Assembly: GCA_016647705.1 (NCBI GenBank)
Contig: CM028338.1
Span: forward strand, 16,389,577 to 16,453,576
Length of the DNA: 64,000 nucleotides
Direction of reading: 5' to 3'
Source: Eucommia ulmoides
Lineage: Eukaryota > Streptophyta > Magnoliopsida > Garryales > Eucommiaceae
The notes beneath the pieces were generated by a model. It was not told the origin of the DNA, did not search any database, and was given only the letters and a program-made list of their open reading frames with translations. The number at the start of each line of letters is the position of its first letter. The stretch's first letter is position 1. A program made the position numbers and the translations under genes. This document shows positions 37,001-44,359 of this stretch, in pieces.

Positions 37001-40000
37001 GTTCATTTCCCTTGTCCATTTTTTTTTAGCCAGTTGTTGTATTGACGGGCACTAATGTCGATGGCTCAACCCCAACCAATTAACAACCCGCAAGTTAAAC
37101 AGGACCAATTATTTAAATTGGTCTAAGGCTGTGAAAATGGCCCTTACCAAACAAGGAAAACACCGTTATTTCATAGAATCTACCCCGGTAGAAGATGATA
37201 AAAAGTATGGGGAATGGATTCAAGCTGATATGCAGACTTTAGCGTCGTGGTAGAATTCAATGGAACCTTAAGTTGCTGATCTTTGTACTCATCTAGATAC
37301 GTGTAAAGCCATATGGGAGTATCTTCGTATTTTGTATTCCAGTAATTTCACCAGAATGTATGATTTAACAGTGGAGTACTTCCAACTTCAGCAAGGCACG
37401 CAATCCGTTACAAATTATTTTGCCACATTCAACAATCTTTATGAGGAGTTAAAGACTATTCTACCGATCACTATCGATCAGAAAGAACAGCAAAAGCAAC
37501 GTGAGCAGATGGCTATCATGAAGTTCTTAGCTGGATTACGCCCAAAATTTGAATCGGACCAATCTCAGATCTTTTCCAGTGCTACTCTCCCCAATATCAC
37601 TGAAATGTATTCTCATGTCTTGCGTAGCACTACCAAGGACAATGTTTCTGGCTCAAGTTCGTCTTCGTCATCTAAGCATTGGGCGCTTGTTACTTAGATT
37701 CTTACACGAGATCGAGGTGATCAACTCAGTGGTAGTCGTAGTGGTTCCTCTCGTGGTGGCCATGGTAGTGGCCTTCGGGGTGGATGTAGTGATCATGGTC
37801 GTGGCTCACATCCTCAGTGCTCCTTTTGTGGAAAGAAGAATCATACTAGAGAAACATATTGAGATTTAGTTGGTCATCCACCCAAGTTCGCCAATGTAAT
37901 GACATCTGATCCAAATAATCCTACTATTCCAAAATCTCAGACGGCCAAGTACATCTCTGATGAGGAATATGCTCAATTCCTTCAGTATAAGGCATCCCAG
38001 CAGGCATCTCTTCCCATTGTTTCTTTAGTTCAACGAGGTACTTCTACTGCTTGTCTTTCAATTCGCCCTTCTCCTCCCACACCCTAGGTCATAGATTCTG
38101 CTGCCACTAATTACATGCCAAGTACATCTTCCTTATTTACACATATTCAGTCATCTTCTTCGTTGTCTCCTGTTACAGTTGTTGATGGTTCCCTCTCCCC
38201 ATCCGTGGCATTGGTATAGTAGAACCCTCACCCTCCTTATCTCTATTCTTTGTCTTGTATATTCCTTTGTTTTCTTTTAATTTGATGTCAGTCAGTAAGC
38301 TTACTAAATATCTTAATTATTCTGTATCATTTTTCCTTGATTCTGTCATTCTCCAGGATTTGAGGATGCAGAAGACGATTGGCACAGGGCATGAGGAAAA
38401 TGGCCTTTATTACTTTGATGATCATGACAAGAGTCCTGCTATCCCATCTACTGCCTGTCCTGCTGTTGCATCCGCTCACCAGATCCATTGTCGCCTCGGA
38501 CATCCTTGTCTTCGCAACCTCAAGTTACTTGTTCCTAATTTAAGTCATTTGTCTTCGTTAAAATGTGAGTCTTGTCAATTGAGTAAGCATCATCGTACTT
38601 CATTTGTTTCCCCAACTCATGTTCAAGCATCGAATCCTTTTAGTTTAGTTCATTCAAATGTTTGGAGTCCATCTCGTGTTACTTTTACATTGGGTTTTCG
38701 TTATTTTGTCACATTTGTGAATAATTTTTCCAGAGTTACTTGGCTTTATTTAATAAAAGATCGTTCAGAATTATTATCTATTTTTCGTGCATTTTGTGCT
38801 GAAATTAAAATTCAATTTAATGAACCAGTGCGTATTCTTCAAAGTGATAATACTCGAGAATACTTTTCTCAGCCATTTACTTCCTTTATGTCATACTCTG
38901 GTATCTTGCATCAATTTTCTTGCCCTCACATACCACAGCAAAATGGAGTTGTTGAGCGTAAGAATCGACATCTCCTAGAAGTGGCCCGTACTCTTCTTTT
39001 TGAGATGAACGTTCCCAAACACTTCTGGGACAATGCAGTTCTTATAGCTTGCTTCCTAATCAATCGAATGTCGTCCTCTACCCCAAATGGCAAGGTTCCC
39101 CATTCCATTGTTTTTCCTCATTCACCGTTGTTTAGTTTACCTCCTCGAATATTTTGGTGTATTTGTTTTGTTCATCAGTTGACTCCCGGCAGGGTCAAGT
39201 TAGATCCCCGTGCTTTAAAATGTGTTTTCCTCGGCTATTCTCGTACACAAAAGGGTTATCGATGTTAAAGTCCATCATTACATCGCTCACTTGTGTGTGC
39301 CGATGTTACATTCTTTGAGTCTTCCCCTTACTTTTCTGCCCCATCCTCTCAAGATGATCTGGATGTTACTCTTCCTTTGCCAAGTGTACCAAACCCTACA
39401 CTATCTTTCTTTACTCCAGATCCTATCCCGCCTAGTCATTCTTCAAGTCCTTTGCAGGTATACTCTCGTCGCCAGAAGGTAGCCTCCGCTGTCGCGCCCA
39501 TCAATTCTATGTCCTCAGATTCTTTTCCAGCTGACCCATCCATGTCTGACCTGGACATGCCCATTGTCATCCGGAAGGGTAAGCGCACCTGTACTAACCT
39601 TCCTATTTCCAACATTGTCTCATATGCATACCTATCTCCTTCATACTCCTCTTTTGTTGCTTCTTTCTTCTCTGTTTCTATTCCTAAGTCTGTTTTAGAG
39701 GCCCTCACTCACCCTAGTTGGGCAAAAGCAATGGAAGAAAAAATGTTTGTCTTACATCAGAATGGCACTTAGAATCTTGTCTCGCTTATGTCTGACAAAA
39801 CAATAATTGAATGTAAATGGGTGTACACTGTCAAAGTTCATCCAGATGGCACCATTGATCGGCTCAAGGCTCACTTAGTTGCGAAAAGCTATACTCAAGT
39901 ATACGGTCTTGATTACTATGAGACATTTTCTCCCGTTGCCAAACTCGCTTTTGTTCGTTTATTCATCTCTCTGGCTGCCACTTTTCGTTGCCCATTACAT

Positions 40001-43000
40001 CAGCTCGATATCAAGAATACTTTCTTAAATAGCAATAGGACTAAGGAAGTATATATGGAGCAACCTCTAGGGTTTGTTACTCAAGGGGAGTTTGATTTGG
40101 TATGTCGCTTGAAGAAATCAATTTATGGCCTCAAGCAGTCTCCTAGAGCATGGTTTGGTAGATTTAGTACAGTGGTCACTGAATTTGGTTTTCGACGTTG
40201 TGGAGTCAATCATTCCGTCTTCTACAGGCATAGCAAAGTCGGAAGAATATTATTGATTGTGTATGTGGATGACATTGTGATTACTGGGAATAACCACGGT
40301 GGTATTCAAGAACTCAAAAAGTTTTTGCATTGTAAGTTCCAAACCAAATATTTGGGTCGCCTAAAGTAGTTCTTGGGGATTGAAGTTGCTCGATCAAGTC
40401 AAGGCAATTACCTGTCTCAGAGAAAATATGTCATTGACCTATTGAGCAAAACAGGAATGCTAGGAGCTAAACCGATTGACTCGCTTATGGATCCAAACTC
40501 TAAATTGTTGCCAGATCAGGGTATACCACTAACAGATTCAGCGCAATATAGACAGTTAGTTGGGAAGTTGAACTACCTAACTGTTACCAAGCCAGATATT
40601 TCCTTCGCTGTTAGCGTTATCAGTTAGTTCTTGGATCATCTAATGATTTGTCACTGGAATGCAGTGATTCGTATTATCTGATATTTGAAAGGTGCTCCTG
40701 GTTGCGGTTTGCTATATCAAAATTTCGGTCAGATTCAAATAATGAGCTACACAGATGCAGACTGAGCCGGATCACCCTTAGATATGAAGTCTACTACTGG
40801 ATATTGAGTGTTTGTTGGTGGTAAGCTTGTCCCTTGGAAGAGTAAAAAGTAAACAGTAGTAGCGCGGTCAAGTGTAGAATCAGAATACGGGACAATGGTC
40901 TATACTACTTGTGAGTTAACTTGGTTGAAACATTTGTTAGAAGAACTTGGATTTGAACACTCTTCACCGATGGACTTAGTATATGATAATCAAACAGTAC
41001 TTTACAATGCATCCAACTCAATCTCCCATGAGAGAACAAAACATATTGAAGTTGACTGTCACTTTATTCGAGAAAAATTGTTGCAAGAGCAGATTGAAGT
41101 TAAACATGTAAATTCAGTTAATCAGTTAGCTGATATATTTACTAAACTATTGGGGGGTTCAAGGATAAAGTACATTTGTAACAAACTAGGAGCATACAAT
41201 ATATATGCTCTAACTTAAGGGAGAGTATTAAAGGGTATTTATGTCTTTCCTGTATTACTTAGGGTTTCCTGTACGGTTTAGGGTTTGTTGTACGGTTTCC
41301 TAATTTCTATTATAAATAGATGGAGAGGCTAACACAATAGTTAAACCGTCTCATTCTTTTCCTATTCTTCTTTTACTTTAACACATCCTATTCAGTTTTT
41401 CAATTATTTTAAAATATAAAATCCAAATATTATTTTATAACAATTATTATTTTGATTAAGAGAGTATTAACCAAAATAGGGAAGTTTCTCTAATTCGATA
41501 AAGAAACCAGTTAATTAAATTGAGTTTGAAGTAAGGAAAGATTTTAATTTCCTGTTCAAGGTGGATGCTTGTAGGCATGTGCTTTGAATAGAATTAAAAT
41601 CTTATAAAAAAAAAAAGAGGCAACCCGATGCACAAAGGCGCCCACCATTGCGGGCTCTAAAGAAGGTCATATGTACGCAGCCTTACCCCTGCACTCAAGT
41701 TGTTTCCGATATTTGAACCTGTGACTTCCAAGTCACGATAGAACAACCTTTACTATTGAAACCAAGGTTAACCTTCAAAATTGAAGTCTTATAAGGAATC
41801 TAATAATGAGATTAGCGTTAGGCAATTGAAGATTGAATTTGAATTAAACTTGGTTTCCTAAAATATGGGACTTCATTCCACTCCTAGACTCAATTGAATT
41901 AGGAATAGGGTTATCCTCATTATCAAAAAGGACACTATAATTCCATTAAAGGTCATTACTAAAATAATTATTTACTCAACCAACTTGAGCTCACTAAGTT
42001 GGGCAAGACCTTAGTTCCAACGAGGAGGTCAAGAGTTCAAGTGTTGTCACAAGCAAAGTTTAGATTTGTAAATGTTTATGTATTGTGCTCCCACCTCGTG
42101 TGGATTCTCTTACTTTGTGTAAGTTTATTCTAGTATTGATTGTAAATTGTCCTACTTGATAAAGGTAAGCAACTAAGCATTGAATGAAGCATATGTTGTT
42201 ATCATTTGTAATATTGTGCAATGTACCGCTTCATATTCAAAAAGAAACAAATAATTACTTTCTTTTTTATACATGTCATGATTGTTTGCATGGTTTATTC
42301 CAACTTGAGTTATTATAAACAACAAGGTTCCATGTCAAATTACAGAAACTTCAGAACTGATGCATTTCTTATCACTATATAACGCCTACACATACATAAC
42401 TTTCTATAAACCAAATAGTGGATCCCCCATACTATTTTATATATAAAAAAAATGCCATCGATTTTACATGACTAAATCTATTTGTCAGCAAATAAAAGAC
42501 ACATAAAACAGATGCAATATGAAGGATACCATGAAGTCAGCGTGCATTTTACTTCCTGCAAGATCCCATAATATGCATCCATACTCTTCCCAAGCTTTAT
42601 CTCCAAGAGACTCAACATGATTCTTATGTTGATGGACCAACTCATTATCTTCTGCAGCTTCAGGACAATCCAACTTACTAAGCATCTCAGTTGTGTCCAT
42701 AAATGTATTCCCTTCCATTTCTTCATTTGTTGATTCTTGAGTAGACACACCACATGGATAAACTCCATGGAAATTTCTACTACTACTCACGTTTCGAGGT
42801 AAAAGTTTCCGTATTAAAGATATAACATAACTGGGATCAACTGTCGTGGAGATATCAAATAACTGCATAACAAATGGAAAGCTTCATGAAAAAGACTTAA
42901 ACGAAATCACCATACAAATATTTCAACTAAAAACACCTAAATCACCATACAAATATTACAATTAAAAAACACCTTGCAATTGATGTAATGCGCATGTACA

Positions 43001-43710
43001 AGTACCTGTCATATAGTGCATGCATTTGCAATTTTGCATAACAACCCTTTTATATACACATATAAAAAGATATGTCCGCTGGGATGCAGTTAATATATAC
43101 ATGACATTTATAAGGCATGAGATTGGAATCAGTAGTACTGAGGCATTGAGTCAATGATCTCATTCAAATGCTTATTGAGGTAAATTTCCTTGCAAAAATA
43201 CAAGTCATGAGAACCAAGTTGATACCAAACTTAGTCAAATGAAAGGAAAATAGAGTTGACATCGAATTCACATCCCACTAGATAGCAGAAGATCGGATAA
43301 ATATGCATTCCACAAATCAATGATATAACAAACCCATTATAACACGGGTTGAATCCCTAAGACGGTAGTCCACTTATTAAACGACAAACCTCTTTGTCAA
43401 TGACAGAGCCATCAACTCGGACATCATCTATCAAACAGTGCAAATGCATTTCACTTGAGAACAAACAAAACTATCTATCCCACCATACAATGTAATCCTT
43501 CTACAGCAGGAAGAATCGTCAATTCTCAATTAGGTACAGATCAGTTCCAAAGAGTATCGTGCAACAATTCATAAAAATATAGACAGCAGCATCAACAAAA
43601 TACTAGAACGTTACCTCGTCCGATGGAGGAGCAGGATGATGAGCTGGTGGGTGATTTTCTAGTTCCACGTATTCCTCGTCGTTGGCTGGTGATGCTTGTG
43701 GGATTGACAT
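12973..43710 (-). CDS. SAAL1-like armadillo-type protein, five exons, C-terminal part not found
   Basis: Spliced minus-strand gene encoding at least 273 residues from exons 43710-43615, 42862-42530, 36019-35954, 35805-35666 and 13099-12973. All four introns are GT..AG and all phases match (0, 0, 0, 2), with no internal stop. Peptides such as [22 protein letters not shown] and DDTPCLC align with the animal SAAL1 family, where WDMS, GILGNMAC and DSDPPTL occur at the same positions; SAAL1 proteins consist of armadillo-like helical repeats and promote cell proliferation or RNA-related functions in animals, while the plant role is not established. Length is about half the ~470-residue human protein; the remaining exons were not found in 1-12972. 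Intron 4 is ~22.6 kb and full of transposons. Could be a functional long-intron gene or a 3'-truncated copy. Confidence 0.75.
13570..14520. mobile_element. long hairpin (foldback) element
   Basis: The left arm from about 13620 pairs with the reverse complement of the right arm to about 14490 along nearly the whole length. Examples: ACTTTACCTCTTTGGACTAA with TTTACCTCCTTACACTTTGG, GACGTATAT with GACGTATAT, ATATGCATGGATTCGT with ATATGCATGGATTCGT, and GAATCCAAATTTTCAATCAA (13980) with its complement near 14080. The loop is at about 14010-14075. No coding content. Probably a non-autonomous Mutator-like or foldback element inside intron 4. Confidence 0.8.
14658..14696 (+). repeat. GA microsatellite
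   Basis: Interrupted GAGAGAGA runs around a TCAGGAGAGG spacer. Confidence 0.85.
15000..15720. repeat. GC-rich degenerate repeat block
   Basis: Much more GC-rich than its surroundings. Degenerate units around AATGCCCACCAACATTGCC and CAACGACGCCTTATTTTGCC recur at about 15215, 15285, 15365 and 15535. Likely part of an old LTR; no ends were found. The short ORFs here are repeat artefacts. Confidence 0.55.
15721..16395. other. no gene recognised
   Basis: Mixed sequence between the GC-rich repeat and the hAT relic. A CTTCTCC-rich stretch at 16330-16395 may be the 5' leader of the hAT gene. Confidence 0.5.
16400..17210 (+). pseudogene. hAT transposase relic, N-terminal half (BED finger and DUF659-like)
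   Basis: A BED-type zinc finger reads [19 protein letters not shown] then VDTH at about 16535-16605, followed by [10 protein letters not shown]. Further on, IMSDGWTK (about 17080) and, after a frameshift, [13 protein letters not shown] match the IMSDGWTD and SLTNFL core of plant hAT transposases. Stops occur in the BED region (AWK-stop) and after LLKIGK. The rest of the protein continues at 22441 beyond an inserted copia element. hAT transposases bind TIRs and cut the element from DNA; this one is inactive. Confidence 0.75.
17211..17446 (+). other. AT-rich spacer within hAT relic
   Basis: Non-coding, ending at the target site TATTT of copia B. With 22266-22440 on the other side it probably formed one intron or decayed stretch of the hAT gene. 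Confidence 0.5.
17447..17586 (-). repeat. 3' LTR of copia B
   Basis: 140 bp, plus-strand view TGTTAAAG..TTTAACA. Contains the TATA-like region CTCTATTTATAATT in plus view. Confidence 0.92.
17594..18260 (-). pseudogene. copia B RNase H
   Basis: [20 protein letters not shown] starts the connection region, then [20 protein letters not shown], a stop near 17957, and [34 protein letters not shown], ending [10 protein letters not shown] before the polypurine tract. It degrades the RNA strand of the hybrid in intact copies. Confidence 0.88.
18293..19435 (-). pseudogene. copia B reverse transcriptase (YVND)
   Basis: RVT_2 domain on the minus strand: [20 protein letters not shown], then [20 protein letters not shown] and [40 protein letters not shown] and [15 protein letters not shown]. 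The second Asp of the YVDD pair has become Asn... more exactly the motif reads YVND, so one catalytic Asp is lost. At least two frame breaks occur. Confidence 0.88.
19429..20440 (-). pseudogene. copia B integrase
   Basis: The GAG-pre-integrase part reads [24 protein letters not shown] and [10 protein letters not shown] (HHCC zinc site). The core begins LIHSDVWGL with the first Asp kept, then [14 protein letters not shown] and RILWSDNA followed by a stop near 19942. The third catalytic region and GKVPHSI with [19 protein letters not shown] follow to 19429 in another frame. Integrase would insert the cDNA; here it is frame-broken. Confidence 0.85.
20443..20760 (-). pseudogene. copia B protease
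   Basis: [19 protein letters not shown] at about 20725-20680 is the copia aspartic protease site with Asp intact, followed by [15 protein letters not shown]. It is followed by a fragment of [14 protein letters not shown]. Confidence 0.82.
20940..21729 (-). pseudogene. copia B gag
   Basis: An open frame of 247 codons runs from 21729 to 20986. It starts [20 protein letters not shown], includes [18 protein letters not shown] and [18 protein letters not shown], and ends in a Gly/Arg/His-rich tail. This is the UBN2-type copia gag. The zinc knuckle follows after the stop as CSFC, a stop, then [10 protein letters not shown], so Gag is cut just before the nucleic-acid binding motif. It is the best preserved gag in the window. 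Confidence 0.88.
22111..22126 (-). promoter_or_regulatory. primer-binding site of copia B
   Basis: Minus strand reads TGGTATCAAGAGCAGG, matching the initiator Met-tRNA 3' end apart from one inserted A. Confidence 0.85.
22127..22265 (-). repeat. 5' LTR of copia B
   Basis: 139 bp; its left end in plus view is TTTAAAG, having lost the TG, and its right end is TTTAACA. It abuts the PBS. Confidence 0.92.
22441..22790 (+). pseudogene. hAT transposase relic, C-terminal part
   Basis: [20 protein letters not shown] at about 22450 is followed, with frameshifts, by [27 protein letters not shown] and [16 protein letters not shown]. This matches the GYIYEAMDRAKE, RWDxQLHRPLHAAGYxLNP region of plant hAT transposases. 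It is the continuation of 16400-17210; the ~150-residue stretch between is missing. Its right side is cut by copia D near 22790. Confidence 0.75.
22885..23697 (+). pseudogene. copia D protease and GAG-pre-integrase
   Basis: The protease site [15 protein letters not shown] (about 23055) has Asp intact, followed by [20 protein letters not shown] and [17 protein letters not shown]. The GAG-pre-integrase part has [17 protein letters not shown] and [17 protein letters not shown] (HHCC), then [12 protein letters not shown] with the first integrase Asp. A stop ends the frame at 23697. The ORF as scanned opens at 22750 but its first ~45 codons are hydrophobic and probably not part of the protein. Confidence 0.85.
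23698..24330 (+). pseudogene. copia D integrase core and C-terminal fragments
   Basis: In another frame, [15 protein letters not shown] (second Asp) is followed by [14 protein letters not shown] (Glu), after which the frame breaks again; then [30 protein letters not shown] continues at 23970-24070. [16 protein letters not shown] is readable at about 24200. DD35E residues are present but never in one frame. Confidence 0.82.
24331..24877 (+). pseudogene. copia D linker between integrase and RT
   Basis: Low-conservation linker, Ser/Thr/Pro-rich. Near 24730-24860 it reads [20 protein letters not shown], the conserved peptide just before copia RT. Confidence 0.75.
24878..25700 (+). pseudogene. 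copia D reverse transcriptase, long open frame
   Basis: A 268-codon open frame carries RVT_2 motifs in order: [77 protein letters not shown] (catalytic Asp pair intact) and [20 protein letters not shown]. It ends with a stop at 25682-25684 (TAA for an expected Leu codon after NVK). The best preserved RT in the window, though separated from the other domains by stops. Confidence 0.9.
25700..26395 (+). pseudogene. copia D RNase H
   Basis: [20 protein letters not shown] leads into [16 protein letters not shown], a stop at 25972, GYCTFVGG, then [51 protein letters not shown] and [10 protein letters not shown]. The stop before GYC and a small frame change split it. Confidence 0.88.
26403..26605 (+). 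repeat. probable 3' LTR of copia D
   Basis: Begins TGAATAAAGATT after GAGGGGGAG and ends near ATTATTCA. Contains TATAAATTC near 26570. There is no second copy for comparison, so ends are inferred. Confidence 0.45.
26767..26897. repeat. 67-bp direct tandem duplication
   Basis: Two nearly identical copies start GTCAAATAATAATAATAAT at 26767 and 26834. Each contains an AT-rich inverted pair (AATAATAATAAT / ATTATTAT). Only a few differences separate the copies. Confidence 0.92.
26900..27705. other. no gene recognised
   Basis: Contains a 92-codon plus-strand frame (27079-27357) without recognisable domains. Intronic position relative to the SAAL1-like gene. Confidence 0.5.
28695..28875 (+). pseudogene. 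captured exon of GMP synthase (glutaminase domain end)
   Basis: After an acceptor-like GTGATTAG the frame reads [31 protein letters not shown], stop (28789-28791), then [20 protein letters not shown] and QYHPE, ending at a donor GAG/GTAATT. This is the C-terminal part of the class I glutamine amidotransferase domain of GMP synthase, which supplies ammonia to convert XMP to GMP. The His and Glu of HPE are the known catalytic pair. A stop codon and loss of the rest of the gene make it a pseudogene fragment. Confidence 0.85.
29513..29583 (+). pseudogene. second captured exon of GMP synthase
   Basis: After the acceptor TTTGTATAG the frame reads [19 protein letters not shown], then one extra T before GTGGAGTCAGT disrupts the expected CGVS. 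It continues exactly from QYHPE of the exon at 28695-28875, with the 637-nt intron kept. The capture was therefore of genomic DNA and not of a spliced transcript. Confidence 0.8.
30320..31165 (+). repeat. ~310-bp segment duplicated 534 bp apart
   Basis: Positions 30321-30630 and 30854-31163 share the same order of motifs (AGTGTAACATT, TTTTAGAAGTGTAA, ATTAGACACTTTGCAATTTG, GGTTCAATTGTTGAATTTTC). A longer-range pair, 30159-30308 and 31671-31820, also matches closely. Confidence 0.8.
32377..35578. mobile_element. non-autonomous Mutator-like element
   Basis: 3202 bp with inverted ends GGGTAAATTACACTTTGCCC (left) and, reversed, GGGTTAATTGCCCTTTGCCC (right), continuing with matching blocks such as ATACTTAACCGCC and ACACTTAAACCGC. 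The flanking 9-bp sites agree at eight positions, as expected for Mutator superfamily. Internal sequence is AT-rich with a GC-rich block at 33660-34130 and no transposase. A 141-codon frame at 34749-35174 shows no known domain. It lies in intron 4, ~80 bp from exon 4. Confidence 0.75.
33695..33840. repeat. tandem unit with CTGGAATTTTCCAG near-palindromes
   Basis: ACATTCAC..TGCAC..GAGATCTGGAATTTTCCAG occurs twice ~55 bp apart (about 33700 and 33752), followed by a third CTGGAATTTTCCAG at 33816. Each can form a six-bp stem around TT. Confidence 0.75.
35666..35805 (-). CDS. SAAL1-like gene exon 4
   Basis: 140 nt, 46 codons plus two bases (AG). It reads [20 protein letters not shown] and later [19 protein letters not shown], between the acceptor TTTTTCCAG and the donor GTAAAG. 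It corresponds to the GILGNMAC and DSDPPTLLE region of animal SAAL1. The split codon AG/G (Arg) is completed by exon 5, 22.6 kb away. Confidence 0.9.
35954..36019 (-). CDS. SAAL1-like gene exon 3
   Basis: 66 nt, 22 codons, too short for an ORF scan. It reads [20 protein letters not shown] then VT, between the acceptor TATACAG and the donor GTAAGC. It continues directly from HADFM of exon 2 and into EISLGIIGN of exon 4, as in the family alignment. A copia element of 5.1 kb lies in the intron just upstream (36259-41383). Confidence 0.85.
36259..36424 (+). repeat. 5' LTR of copia C
   Basis: 166 bp, TGTTAAAG..TTTAACA, with TATTATAAATAGAGGG as the likely TATA region. It has an extra AGCCTAAC-like short duplication compared with the 3' copy. 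Confidence 0.92.
36425..36440 (+). promoter_or_regulatory. primer-binding site of copia C
   Basis: TGGTATCAAAAACCGG directly follows the LTR; the first eight bases match initiator Met-tRNA, the rest has decayed. Confidence 0.75.
36441..37054 (+). other. 5' leader of copia C with GC-rich insert and T-rich tract
   Basis: 36540-36850 is GC-rich with TCGTCGTCGTC-like repeats and short open frames; 36878-36928 is a C-interrupted poly-T tract. Corresponds to the leader between PBS and gag; no domain seen. Confidence 0.6.
37055..37865 (+). pseudogene. copia C gag
   Basis: Starts [15 protein letters not shown] at 37055, then shifts frame where B has [11 protein letters not shown]. Open from 37332 to 37697: [20 protein letters not shown] and later [14 protein letters not shown]. 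The zinc knuckle reads [14 protein letters not shown] and a stop (about 37820-37862), with the last Cys lost. Confidence 0.85.
38080..38260 (+). pseudogene. copia C protease remnant
   Basis: TAG followed by [15 protein letters not shown] at about 38085; the expected Trp codon is a stop, the catalytic Asp is kept. Only a short stretch is readable. Confidence 0.75.
38255..39268 (+). pseudogene. copia C integrase, 337-codon open frame
   Basis: Long open frame with [44 protein letters not shown] and [13 protein letters not shown] (HHCC). The core has [12 protein letters not shown], where the first catalytic Asp is Asn, then QSDNTREYF and [18 protein letters not shown] with Asp and Glu kept. The end reads [19 protein letters not shown]. 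The longest open frame in the window, but the active site is disabled. Confidence 0.9.
39293..40630 (+). pseudogene. copia C reverse transcriptase
   Basis: Three open pieces: 39293-39772 (Ser/Pro-rich linker, then [20 protein letters not shown] and a stop), 39788-40369 ([69 protein letters not shown], stop) and 40373-40627 ([38 protein letters not shown]). The catalytic YVDD is intact. Three stops separate the domains. Confidence 0.9.
40631..41218 (+). pseudogene. copia C RNase H
   Basis: YTDAD, stop for Trp, [12 protein letters not shown], stop for Cys; then [37 protein letters not shown] and [20 protein letters not shown], ending [10 protein letters not shown] before the polypurine tract at 41214. 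Confidence 0.88.
41226..41383 (+). repeat. 3' LTR of copia C
   Basis: 158 bp, starting TATTAAAG (TG changed to TA) and ending TTTAACA. Confidence 0.92.
41606..41778 (-). mobile_element. tRNA-derived SINE (Au-like)
   Basis: 173 bp with a T-tail on the minus strand (A11 at 41606-41616). On the minus strand it contains a B-box-like GGTTCAAATATC, then GGGGTAAGGCTGCGTACATA and CGCAATGGTGGGCGCC.. GGGTTGCC, the hallmark 3' part of Au SINEs of plants. The flanks AATTAAAATCTTAT (41592-41605) and AATTGAAGTCTTAT (41779-41792) match at 12 of 14. It lies in intron 2. Confidence 0.88.
41982..42175 (+). mobile_element. probable second tRNA-derived SINE
   Basis: GAGCTCACTAAGTTGGGCAA resembles an A box and, 38 bp on, GGTCAAGAGTTCAAGTG a B box, the usual spacing for a tRNA-derived head. 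The body ends in a T-rich stretch near 42170. Duplication ends were not resolved. Confidence 0.5.
42530..42862 (-). CDS. SAAL1-like gene exon 2
   Basis: 333 nt, 111 codons, phase 0 at both ends. The acceptor is TTATGCAG, followed by [20 protein letters not shown], and the exon ends [21 protein letters not shown] before the donor GTATCC (quoted in parts). The last segment matches the conserved WD start of the SAAL1 repeat region. The central ~60 residues are variable and acidic. Confidence 0.85.
43615..43710 (-). CDS. SAAL1-like gene exon 1 with start codon
   Basis: 96 nt, 32 codons. It starts ATG at 43710-43708, reads [20 protein letters not shown] and then a Pro/His-rich stretch, and ends SDE before the donor GTAACG. 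Acidic and proline-rich, as expected for a disordered N-terminus. The ATG was chosen because the frame continues in phase into exon 2; a longer ORF from 43777 in another frame does not splice correctly. An hAT MITE lies 142 bp upstream. Confidence 0.7.
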
Positions 43711-43852
43711 GAGCTCCGATTGTGCGGTAGAAGCTAACAATGGATAGGGTTTGGAGTATTTGGAATTGGATGGTCAAACGCCTTGCCCTACCTCTATACG
43801 ATATTTCCCGCTCAATTTCCTAACTAGCAAGATAAAAGAACATTACTGCAAC

Positions 43853-44351
43853 TAGGATGGTCAGGGCCCGGATGCCGGATCGGCCCACCCAGTCCGATCC
43901 TATTTTTTTAGGGTTTGGACTTAGTATTTGAGCCCATAAGCCAGGCTAGGGCCTAAAGACTAAGATCCATTTATTTTTAGGGCCGGGCTAGGGTTTGATC
44001 ATTTTTGTTTAGGGCCGGCTCGGCCCGGTCCGAACTTTTTTAAAATATAAAAAATATATTTTATATATATATATATATCCATAGAAAAATAGTTGAGGGG
44101 TCATTTTGTAATTTTTAATTTTAGATAAATAATTTAGCAAATTCTAATTTTATTCCTCTCATAGAAAGATAATTGAGAAACCATTTTGTAATTTTAGTAT
44201 TTAGTTTTAAAATTTTAAAAAAAAAAATTATAGGGCCGAGTTAGGACTGAGCCTGGACTTAATTTTTTTTTTTAGGGCCAGGCCAGATTAGGGCCTAATA
44301 TTTTTGTGTAATACCCTAATCAAAACCCGACCTGGCCCATGACCATCCCTA
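43853..44351. mobile_element. hAT MITE with perfect 8-bp target duplication
   Basis: 499 bp with inverted ends TAGGATGGTCAGGGCCCGG and, reversed, TAGGGATGGTCATGGGCCAGG. Flanked by ACTGCAAC on both sides (43845-43852, 44352-44359). The terminal GGCCCGGCC-rich type is common in plant hAT miniature elements. AT-rich core with TATATATA near 44060. It lies upstream of the SAAL1-like start codon, in the likely promoter or 5' UTR. Confidence 0.92.
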
Positions 44352-44359
44352 ACTGCAAC

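Larger units (their letters stand above)
36259..41383 (+). mobile_element. complete but dead Ty1/copia retrotransposon C
   Basis: 5125 bp, plus strand, in intron 2 of the SAAL1-like gene and antisense to it. LTRs are 36259-36424 and 41226-41383; flanks CATCA and CATCC match at four of five. The PBS starts at 36425 (TGGTATCAAAAACC) and the polypurine tract lies at 41214-41225. A leader of ~620 bp precedes gag. Same family as B. All ORFs are broken, the protease Trp codon is a stop and the first integrase Asp is Asn. Confidence 0.93.

Noticed and set aside
43592-43777. 61-codon minus-strand frame starting at 43777
   Set aside because: Wrong frame; the ATG at 43710 splices in phase to exon 2, whereas this frame reads through the donor site.
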